This document shows, one piece after another, positions 1-6,167 of a DNA stretch of 7,392 nucleotides. The notes under the pieces were generated by a model that did not search any database, had not been told where the DNA came from, and was given only the letters and a program-made list of their open reading frames with translations. This DNA comes from an uncultured Nitrospinaceae bacterium (GTDB taxonomy: Bacteria > Nitrospinota > Nitrospinia > Nitrospinales > VA-1). Numbering within the stretch: position 1 is the first letter of the stretch; every line of letters starts with the position of its first letter. A program made the position numbers and the translations under genes. The DNA is taken from the NCBI GenBank assembly GCA_913043155.1, contig CAJWLY010000078.1, positions 1 through 7,392 on the forward strand, written 5' to 3'.

Positions 1-1681
1 TTCCTTCCTTCAACACCAGAATCTTATCGACGTGCTTTAGCGTCGACAGGCGATGCGCAATGATAATGGACGTCCGGCCCCGGATAAGCTCGCGGGTCGC
101 CTGCTGGATGTGCCGTTCAGTTTCGGTATCGATACTCGACGTCGCTTCGTCGAGTACCAGAATACGTGGGTCTGCCGCCAGCGCGCGCGAGAACGATAGC
201 AATTGTTTCTGTCCGAGCGACAACGTACCGCCACGCTCCCGGATATCTTGTTCGTACTTGCCAGGCAACCTGTTGATAAAATGATGTGAATGAACCGCCT
301 GTGCTACGGACTCCACTTCGGCGAGTTCTAGATTCGGATTTCCCAATCGGATATTGTCTAGAATGTTGCCAGAAAAAAGAAAAACGTCCTGCTGGACCAG
401 GGAGATTTGCCGACGCAAATCGTATTTGCTGATTTCTCGGATAGACACACCGTCCACCAGAATATCCCCCTTGCTGATATCGTAAAATCGACACAGGGCA
501 TTGACCAGGGAGGACTTCCCCGCTCCGGTCGCACCCACCACGGCGAGGCTCTCTCCTTCTCTAACCGAAAACGAAATATCTTTTAAAACGTATTCATTTT
601 CCTTATAAGCAAACCAAACGTTTTTGAATTCCACATTTCCGCGCACACGCTCGACAGACAGAGGAATTGGCGGGTCGCTCACATCCTCTGGGGTATCCAG
701 CAGCTCGAAGGTGCGCTCCCCTGAAGCGATCGCAGTCTGAATAACGTTGAATTTCTCGGCCAGATCGCGGATAGGTTCGAAAAATTTCTGCAAATACTGG
801 AAAAAAGCGACTAGCACTCCAAGCTGGACTTCGTCCTGAACGAACCGCCCTCCCCCGTACCAGATCACGAGCGCCATCCCTACTGCACTGAACAGATCAA
901 TGGAAGGCAGGTACATAGAATTGTAATGGATCGACCGTAAATCCTCGCGGACTTTATCCTCATTGATCGCCTTGAATTTTTTCTTGTGAGCTTTTTCCCG
1001 GTGAAACAGTTGAACCGTCGGCATTCCAGAAAGGTTTTCTTCCAGAAACGAGTTAAGCCTAGTTACGTGAGCCCGATTTTTCCTTAGGGCATCGCGAGCC
1101 CTCACTCGGTAGGCGCGGGTAGCCATATACAGTAAGGGAAATACCACGCAAACGACGAGAGTCAACCTCCAATCAAGGTACAGCATCATGCAGAAAATTC
1201 CGGCCAAGGTGAACAGGTCGCTGAAAACAAGAATCAACCCGGAAGTCAACATCTCGTTGAGCACCTCGACATCATTGACCACCCGGGTAACGAGTTTTCC
1301 TATTGGATTCTTGTCGAAAAACTTAAACGACATCCGGTGCAGGTGGGCGAAAGTCTGCGTTCGCAAATCGTACATGACCTTTTGCCCGATGTACTGCATA
1401 AGATAGGTCTGCGCAAACTGGAAGACGAATGCCGTTGCAAGAACCGCCAGATAGATCCAGGCAATCCGGTCCAACCCTTCCATATTAGAGACCGATATGT
1501 AATCGTCGATCGCCACTTTGGTGAGGTAGGGACCAGCCAAGTTCAACAGTGAAACAAAGAAAAGGAAGAAAACCGCAAGCGCCACTTGCCCAGAATAGGG
1601 TTTCAGATAAACAAGGACACGCTTGAACAGCGCCCAATCTTGATAGGAGTTTTTCAGGCTTTCCTGATGCAGTTCGCTCAT
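1..1681 (-). CDS. Half-size ABC exporter subunit, MdlB-like, with the consensus catalytic site (3' end cut off)
   Basis: This gene encodes an ABC exporter half-transporter, with an N-terminal six-helix membrane domain (about residues 20-325) fused to an ATPase domain. I read 560 codons without interruption from the ATG at 1681 to the window edge, so only a short C-terminal tail is missing. Visible motifs are the aromatic A-loop Tyr359, Walker A GATGAGKS (383-390), Q-loop Gln431, signature LSLGQ (487-491), Walker B ILVLDE with catalytic Glu512, and H-loop His543. The signature differs from LSGGQ at its third position, as in E. coli MdlB and other second subunits of heterodimeric exporters. The start codon overlaps the upstream ABC gene's stop (ATGA) and no clear Shine-Dalgarno precedes it, which suggests translational coupling. 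The product should sit in the inner membrane paired with that neighbour. The substrate cannot be told from sequence; lipids or drugs are typical of the family. Confidence 0.95.
   Translation of the reverse strand, partial: MSELHQESLKNSYQDWALFKRVLVYLKPYSGQVALAVFFLFFVSLLNLAGPYLTKVAIDDYISVSNMEGLDRIAWIYLAVLATAFVFQFAQTYLMQYIGQKVMYDLRTQTFAHLHRMSFKFFDKNPIGKLVTRVVNDVEVLNEMLTSGLILVFSDLFTLAGIFCMMLYLDWRLTLVVCVVFPLLYMATRAYRVRARDALRKNRAHVTRLNSFLEENLSGMPTVQLFHREKAHKKKFKAINEDKVREDLRSIHYNSMYLPSIDLFSAVGMALVIWYGGGRFVQDEVQLGVLVAFFQYLQKFFEPIRDLAEKFNVIQTAIASGERTFELLDTPEDVSDPPIPLSVERVRGNVEFKNVWFAYKENEYVLKDISFSVREGESLAVVGATGAGKSSLVNALCRFYDISKGDILVDGVSIREISKYDLRRQISLVQQDVFLFSGNILDNIRLGNPNLELAEVESVAQAVHSHHFINRLPGKYEQDIRERGGTLSLGQKQLLSFSRALAADPRILVLDEATSSIDTETERHIQQATRELIRGRTSIIIAHRLSTLKHVDKILVLKEG
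1678..1681 (-). other. ATGA stop/start overlap joining the two ABC genes
   Basis: On the minus strand, the TGA stop of the upstream ABC subunit (1680-1678) overlaps the ATG of the downstream subunit (1681-1679). No purine-rich ribosome site stands at the usual distance before this ATG. The arrangement fits re-initiation by the terminating ribosome and one-to-one production of heterodimer partners. The overlap is seen directly; the coupling is inferred. Confidence 0.9.
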
Positions 1682-3435
1682 TGCAGGGTGATCTTCATTT
1701 CCATGGCCAGCACCTGGTTTTTATAGGTATGCGCGTATTCGCCATCCAGGCGGATCAGTTCATCATGCGCCCCTTCCTCAACGATGCGCCCGCCATCCAT
1801 CATCACAATGCGGTCCGCATCGCGAATGGCAGAGAATCGGTGAGAGATAATCACTGTGGTGATATTCCGGGTAAATTCACGGATGTCGCCAAGGATGTTT
1901 TTCTCCGTTTCGGCATCGAGGCTGGAAAACGCATCGTCCAGCACAAGAATGGAGGGATGCACCAGCAGGGCGCGGGCGAGTGCAATCCGCTGTTTTTGCC
2001 CGCCGGAAAGGGACACGCCACGTTCACCAATAACCGTTTCCAGCCCGTCGGGAAACCAATCCAAGTCGGGGAGCAATCCGGACCGGCGCACTACGTCATC
2101 AATTTCTTCACCCGAGGCCTCGCTTCTTCCCAAGGCGATGTTTTCTCGGATGGTAGCGGAAAATAAAAAAGGTTCCTGATCGACATACCCGATATGCCGT
2201 CGCAAGAGAGATAATGGAATTTCACGAATGGGGTGTCCGCCGATGAATAATGTATCTGGAGCCGTGTCGTATAAACGGGGAATCATTTGAGCGAGCGTGG
2301 TCTTTCCCGAACCAATCGTACCAACCACGGCAACAATCTGACCGGGAGAAATGTGCAGGCTGATATCCTTTAAATTTTCGCTTGCTGCGCCCGGATAGGT
2401 AAAGCTGAGTTTACGAAACTCGATTTCACCTGACAGGGATGAGGAATCCTCTTTCGCCACAGCAACGTCCTGAACCTTCGGTTGCGCAGCGAAAATTTCT
2501 TGCATGCGACTCATCGCGGCCTGGCCTTTCTGAGTCAGGTTCACCACATACCCGATCCCCATCATCGGCCACGAGAGCATCAGGAGGTATCCATTGAAAG
2601 CCACGAAAGATCCCAGAGTCATCTCTCCGGCGATGACTGCCTTGCCCCCCACCCATAGGAAAACCAGTGCCGCCACACCGATAGTAAACACTAGCGACGG
2701 TGTAAAGATGCCGAATAGGCGAGTCACATGGAGATTCTTCCGAATATATTCTTGGTTGAGTTCGGCAAATTTCCGTTTCTCGGTCTCCTCCTGAACGAAA
2801 GCGTGCAACACGCGGATGCCTGCAATGTTCTCCTGTACCCGCGCCGTAATACGGGCGAGATGATCCTGTACCGCCTCGTGGCGGCGGCCGATCTCAGGAA
2901 GGTATTTGTAAAAAAGAACTGAAAGCAGCGGCAGAGGAATGAGGACCACCATTGTCAGGGATGGATTAATCACAAGCATGAGGCACACGCAACTGACAAT
3001 CACCACCACGCAATCGATCATAACAAGCAGCCCCAGTCCCACGAAATCGCGCGCCGCACGCAAATCGTTGGTAGCGCGGGACATCAGGTCCCCTATCTCC
3101 TGTTTCACAAACCAAACCTTGTCCAGCGTCAGGAGGTGGGAGAAGAGTCCGTTAGAAATGTCAAACTCGACTTTGCGGGACGGACCAAACAGAAACTTTC
3201 TCCACCCAAATCGAGATAGAGCCTGCACCGATGCCGCGAGGAAGAGTAGTCCACCAAACCCGGCAAGATCCATGCGCGAAGGACCCTTAGGAAGCGCATC
3301 TATAACCAGCTTGAGGAGCCAAGGAATCACTAACCCGGCAACATCGGTGATCAACAGCGCGGCAATACCGACCGCCATCTCGCGTCGGTATTTACGCATA
3401 TAAGGAAGGTAAGGTTGGATCCTTTTTGGAATCAT
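1678..3435 (-). CDS. Half-size ABC exporter subunit, MdlA-like, with a degenerate Walker B
   Basis: This is a complete 585-residue ABC half-exporter: membrane domain at about residues 15-315, ATPase domain at about 335-575. Motifs, numbered from the ATG at 3435, are A-loop Tyr347, Walker A GTIGSGKT (372-379), Q-loop Gln420, signature LSGGQ (476-480), Walker B ILVLDD (496-501) and H-loop His532. The usual catalytic Glu after Walker B is Asp501. In heterodimeric exporters such as TM287/288, BmrCD and MdlAB this marks the subunit that contributes Walker A and B to the non-hydrolysing site. Its intact LSGGQ would complete the working site of the downstream subunit, whose gene overlaps this one by four bases. 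An in-frame TTG at 3444 would add three residues. I prefer the ATG because GAG lies four bases before it, while nothing resembling a ribosome site precedes the TTG. Function as an inner-membrane exporter is secure; the substrate is unknown. Confidence 0.96.
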   Translation of the reverse strand: MIPKRIQPYLPYMRKYRREMAVGIAALLITDVAGLVIPWLLKLVIDALPKGPSRMDLAGFGGLLFLAASVQALSRFGWRKFLFGPSRKVEFDISNGLFSHLLTLDKVWFVKQEIGDLMSRATNDLRAARDFVGLGLLVMIDCVVVIVSCVCLMLVINPSLTMVVLIPLPLLSVLFYKYLPEIGRRHEAVQDHLARITARVQENIAGIRVLHAFVQEETEKRKFAELNQEYIRKNLHVTRLFGIFTPSLVFTIGVAALVFLWVGGKAVIAGEMTLGSFVAFNGYLLMLSWPMMGIGYVVNLTQKGQAAMSRMQEIFAAQPKVQDVAVAKEDSSSLSGEIEFRKLSFTYPGAASENLKDISLHISPGQIVAVVGTIGSGKTTLAQMIPRLYDTAPDTLFIGGHPIREIPLSLLRRHIGYVDQEPFLFSATIRENIALGRSEASGEEIDDVVRRSGLLPDLDWFPDGLETVIGERGVSLSGGQKQRIALARALLVHPSILVLDDAFSSLDAETEKNILGDIREFTRNITTVIISHRFSAIRDADRIVMMDGGRIVEEGAHDELIRLDGEYAHTYKNQVLAMEMKITLQ

Positions 3436-3483
3436 GTATCTCAAAAAAGGGATAGTTACGGGAGTCGTAACACTGTAGGCATC

Positions 3484-3496
3484 TCAGGTTACCTGA
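3484..3496. promoter_or_regulatory. Operator-like palindrome upstream of the ABC exporter pair
   Basis: TCAGGT-T-ACCTGA is a perfect inverted repeat with six-base arms around one central base, 49 bases upstream of the ABC start at 3435, in the gap after the ZIP gene. A partial copy of one arm (AGGTAAC, 3508-3514) lies nearby. A one-base loop makes an RNA hairpin unlikely, and no T-run follows it on the minus strand, so a protein-binding site is more likely than a terminator. The regulator is unknown. No convincing -35/-10 pair was found in this gap. Confidence 0.4.
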
Positions 3497-3554
3497 TTTT
3501 TAAGCTAAGGTAACTTATATCCCCTCTTTTCGGTCGAGGTAGGCAGTATTCCCC

Positions 3555-4277
3555 TCATATCGCCTTGTGAGAGAGGACCATGACCAGAGTGCCTAGGCAC
3601 AGGGCAACCAAATTCTTGTAGCCTTTCTCATGCTCCTCGTACACTGTTGGCAGGAGATCACCAATGGAAATGAACAGGAACGTCCCTGCTGAGACTCCTA
3701 GCGCCGTCGCTACGACGTACTCGTCCAAGCCCTGAAGGACGAATACTGCGATCAACGCCCCAAAAGGTGTTGCCAACGAAAAAATAAACATGGAAAGGAG
3801 AATCTTGCGTCGTGAATATTCTCCGCCTTTTACCAGCAGACTGCTCAACGCCAGTGCAGCTGGAAACTTGTGGATGGTCACCGCGAGAATAATTACCAGG
3901 CTCAAATTCATTAAAGTTCCTGCACCGATGGCGACACCATCAAGAATGCTATGGAACCCAATCCCCACATATGCAGCAACTCCTATCTTGTGATAATCGC
4001 ATTTCTCCTCTTCGCACGGGTGCACCATGATAAATTTTTCCAGGACAAAAATGAGGAAGAATCCGAACATGACCGGGTACCCGAGTTGGGCTCCCAAAAT
4101 CGGGCCGATCTCAGGAAGAACATGAAAGAACACCGCCCCCAGGAGAACCCCAGCACAAAAACTGATGACAAGACGGAACACCACCTGCGGCCATAGTTTG
4201 AACGTGGGGATCCACCCTCCGATCATGGTGATCGCAAACACGAACAGCAGAAATGGATAAAAGGCTACTTTCTCCAT
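3555..4277 (-). CDS. ZIP-family divalent metal transporter (ZIP9-like)
   Basis: This 240-residue, highly hydrophobic protein has about seven or eight predicted membrane helices, the normal size for a bacterial ZIP. It would import zinc or a related divalent metal through the inner membrane. The TM4 metal motif is HSILDGVAIG (His109, Asp113). The TM5 motif is HKFPAALAL (His136), where the Glu found four residues after the His in the zinc site of many ZIPs is Ala140. HKxPAA, together with SAGTFLFISIGDLLP (196-210), resembles the SLC39A9/ZIP9 branch as I recall it. A short loop at 86-96 with His86, Cys88, Cys93 and His96 is a possible metal-binding patch before TM4. The ATG at 4277 is preceded by GGAG five bases away, a good ribosome site. 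The gene is first in the minus-strand group, divergent from manC, and 119 bases upstream of the ABC pair. Metal identity and transport direction are inferred from the family. Confidence 0.92.
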   Translation of the reverse strand: MEKVAFYPFLLFVFAITMIGGWIPTFKLWPQVVFRLVISFCAGVLLGAVFFHVLPEIGPILGAQLGYPVMFGFFLIFVLEKFIMVHPCEEEKCDYHKIGVAAYVGIGFHSILDGVAIGAGTLMNLSLVIILAVTIHKFPAALALSSLLVKGGEYSRRKILLSMFIFSLATPFGALIAVFVLQGLDEYVVATALGVSAGTFLFISIGDLLPTVYEEHEKGYKNLVALCLGTLVMVLSHKAI

Positions 4278-4568
4278 AAAACTCCGGCAGGCGAAAATTT
4301 TCCGCCATAATGTTATTAGGACTCAGGTATGCCTGGTTTGAACCAGTTTATTGCTAGTCCTTTGATGTTGAATCGGCTAAGATGGATACAGGAATTCATG
4401 ATAAAACTCCATGTTATCTTTGCCTGTTGAGATATTTCTGGTGAGTTGGAGAAGTTATCATAAACAGTTTCAATAAGCTACTTGGAATCCGCCGGCCCAT
4501 CCGCCAAAATCCCCGACGGGCTAACGGACTTACTTCTCTTTCATCTTCATCGGGGACGTCCAACCTCT
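4278..4568. other. Divergent intergenic region between the ZIP gene and manC
   Basis: These 291 bases must hold the promoters for both directions. Next to the ZIP start there is an AT-rich near-palindrome, GGCGAAAATTTTCCGCC (4290-4306, with one bulged base), then TAAT-GTT-ATTA (4308-4318), then two overlapping inverted repeats at 4324-4346. On the manC side, GTTATC occurs twice (from about 4413 and 4454) and TATCAT (4456-4461) resembles a -10 box, but no -35 at proper spacing supports it. The part from 4482 to 4568 is open in the manC frame. I could not assign either promoter with confidence. Confidence 0.6.
4324..4346. repeat. Two overlapping inverted repeats, operator-like
   Basis: CAGG-TATG-CCTG (4324-4335) overlaps CTGGTT-TG-AACCAG (4333-4346); the shared bases CTG belong to both. 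The second has six-base perfect arms. They lie 47-69 bases upstream of the ZIP ATG and more than 220 bases from the manC ATG, so the position suits control of the ZIP gene. The first repeat, with its flanks, resembles the palindrome upstream of the ABC genes. A protein-binding role is inferred from symmetry and place only. Confidence 0.4.
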
Positions 4569-5993
4569 ATGCAAGCGATCATCCTAGCCGGAGGCAGTGG
4601 AACACGCTTCTGGCCCAAAAGCCGGGAACAACTTCCAAAACAACTGCTCCAGATCACAGGTCCCGGGACTATGATCCAGAACACCCTCGATCGCCTGTTG
4701 CCGCTCGTCCCGGCTTCCAAACACTGGGTCGTTACTAACGAACAACATGCCATAGAAACCTGCCGCCAACTCGCAGCACAGGGATTTTGCGCGTCTCAGC
4801 TTCTTGCCGAACCTGTCGGACGTAACACGGCCGCCGCGATCGGGTTTGCCGCACGCATCCTCGGTGAATCGGACCCAAATACAATTATGGGCGTTTTCCC
4901 CGCCGACCACGCAATCGCACCCCCCGAACCATTTCGTGATCTACTAAAACAAGCAGAAGCAGTGGCCCAGGAAGGACATCTCGTCACCCTGGGTATCCAA
5001 CCATCCGCACCGGAAACCGGATACGGATATATCAAACAGGGTGCGGCTCTTGATGGAGGCGGGTTCAGGGTCGAGCGGTTCGTCGAAAAACCCGACGCCC
5101 AAACCGCCGCACACTATTTGAAAAAAGGTGGGTACTACTGGAACAGTGGAATGTTCGTGTGGAAAGTCTCTGCACTACTCGACGAATTAAAAACCCATCT
5201 CCCAAAACTTTACGAGCAACTCGATGCCATCGCCGCCAACACCCTTGAGGTTAAGGGAAGATACCCCTACCGTAAGTTAAACAAGATCGGACGAGAAATT
5301 TTTGAATCCCTCGATCCTATTTCTATAGACTATGGCGTAATGGAAAAATCTAATAAGGCTGTGGTTCTTCCCGCTAACATCGGATGGAACGATGTCGGCA
5401 CATGGACCGCCCTTACCGAAGTGTCAACAAAAGATTCAGAAGGCAATGTCGTGGAAGGAAACGTAGTGGCGCTCGACAGCACCGGGTCAATCATCCACGG
5501 AAACGATCGGCTCATCGCCGCACTCGGCGTAAATGATCTCATCGTGGTAGACACTCCGGACGCACTGCTCGTGTGTGCAAAAGACCGGGCGCAGGACGTG
5601 CGGAAAGTGGTCGAACGCATCAAAAAAGAAAACCACCCCGAGGCCGTCACCTCCTGCACAGAGAACCGACCGTGGGGCACCTACACTGTTCTGCAAAAAG
5701 AAACCAATTATCTGGTCAAGCGCATCGAAGTTTTTCCAGGAGAATCGCTCAGCCTACAGTCGCACGAACACCGGAGTGAACATTGGACTATCACCACCGG
5801 AACCGCCGAAGTTCAGGTAAAGGACGACATCCAAACTCTCACACGTAATCAGTCCATTCACATCCCAAAGGGCGCAAAACACCGCCTCACCAACCCAGGT
5901 TCAGATTCCCTCATTATCATCGAAGTCCAGATCGGCGACAAACTCGATGAAGACGACATCATCCGCTACGAAGACAAGTACGACCGTGTTTAA
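4569..5993 (+). CDS. manC: Bifunctional mannose-1-phosphate guanylyltransferase / mannose-6-phosphate isomerase
   Basis: The 474-residue product is the usual length for ManC. The N-terminal nucleotidyltransferase domain makes GDP-mannose from mannose-1-phosphate and GTP. It shows the GTP-binding GGSGTR (8-13), EPVGRNTA (81-88), PADH with metal-binding Asp113, ETGYGYI (149-155), FVEKP (171-175), WNSGMF (191-196) and WNDVGTW (273-279). The C-terminal cupin (about 367-474) is a type II phosphomannose isomerase interconverting fructose-6- and mannose-6-phosphate. It begins with RPWG, and its likely metal ligands are His399, His401, Glu404 and His438. The product is cytosolic and feeds mannose-containing surface polysaccharides. 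I chose the ATG at 4569 because family members begin within a few residues of ILAGGSGTR. An in-frame TTG at 4482 would add 29 residues that show no domain. The ribosome site is poor: GGGGA lies about 12 bases before the ATG. No glycosyltransferase or manB gene is visible in the window. Confidence 0.97.
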   Translation: MQAIILAGGSGTRFWPKSREQLPKQLLQITGPGTMIQNTLDRLLPLVPASKHWVVTNEQHAIETCRQLAAQGFCASQLLAEPVGRNTAAAIGFAARILGESDPNTIMGVFPADHAIAPPEPFRDLLKQAEAVAQEGHLVTLGIQPSAPETGYGYIKQGAALDGGGFRVERFVEKPDAQTAAHYLKKGGYYWNSGMFVWKVSALLDELKTHLPKLYEQLDAIAANTLEVKGRYPYRKLNKIGREIFESLDPISIDYGVMEKSNKAVVLPANIGWNDVGTWTALTEVSTKDSEGNVVEGNVVALDSTGSIIHGNDRLIAALGVNDLIVVDTPDALLVCAKDRAQDVRKVVERIKKENHPEAVTSCTENRPWGTYTVLQKETNYLVKRIEVFPGESLSLQSHEHRSEHWTITTGTAEVQVKDDIQTLTRNQSIHIPKGAKHRLTNPGSDSLIIIEVQIGDKLDEDDIIRYEDKYDRV

Positions 5994-6035
5994 AATTAGC
6001 TCTGCAAGATTTCTTCCCAATTCCCTCCTGTAAAA

Positions 6036-6050
6036 GGAAAAACTTTTTCC
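6036..6050 (+). repeat. AT-rich inverted repeat downstream of manC
   Basis: GGAAAAA-C-TTTTTCC is a perfect 15-base inverted repeat, 43 bases after the manC stop. With only two GC pairs and a minimal loop, it is a weak candidate for an intrinsic terminator. It could also be chance in an AT-rich spacer. No other terminator was found after manC. Confidence 0.3.
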
Positions 6051-6098
6051 ATCCTATCCATCCTGGCAACTATTACCCCCAACCCTTGTGGAATATTT

Positions 6099-6127
6099 TT
6101 CACCTCATTGGAAATCCACGATATAAT
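6099..6127 (+). promoter_or_regulatory. Sigma-70-type promoter candidate for the UbiD-family gene
   Basis: A perfect TATAAT (6122-6127) stands 17 bases after TTCACC (6099-6104), which matches four of six bases of the TTGACA consensus. Transcription would begin near 6134, giving a leader of about 34 bases before the ATG at 6168. The site is seen in sequence; its activity is inferred. Confidence 0.5.
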
Positions 6128-6167
6128 GAACAGTTTGGATCGCCTCATCCATTTCTGATGCATTTTT

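Larger units (their letters stand above)
5994..6167. other. Intergenic region between manC and the UbiD-type gene
   Basis: These 174 bases are AT- and pyrimidine-rich on the plus strand and contain no gene I can support. They hold the inverted repeat at 6036-6050 and a good -10 box at 6122-6127. The promoter suggests the downstream gene can be transcribed separately from manC. Confidence 0.6.

Noticed and set aside
1681..2166. Long plus-strand open frames inside the ABC genes (also 2939-3403)
   Set aside because: They lie antisense to clearly conserved ABC motifs and show no recognisable domain; they are shadow frames.
3436..3444. TTG start giving a 588-residue ABC subunit
   Set aside because: An ATG three codons later has a weak GAG at suitable spacing, while the TTG has only a pyrimidine run before it. 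It is not excluded, but is less likely.
3484..3500. TCAGGTTACCTGA followed by TTTT on the plus strand as an intrinsic terminator
   Set aside because: No plus-strand gene precedes it, the perfect palindrome leaves a one-base loop, and on the minus strand (the transcribed direction) there is no T-run after it.
4308..4318. TAAT-GTT-ATTA as a Zur-type zinc operator for the ZIP gene
   Set aside because: The arms are only four AT bases with a three-base spacer, which is too short and too AT-rich to tell from chance; it lacks the longer Zur consensus.
4427..4461. TTGAGA (4427) with TATCAT (4456) as the manC promoter
   Set aside because: The spacer is 23 bases, outside the usual 16-18 range, and no better -35 pairs with TATCAT.
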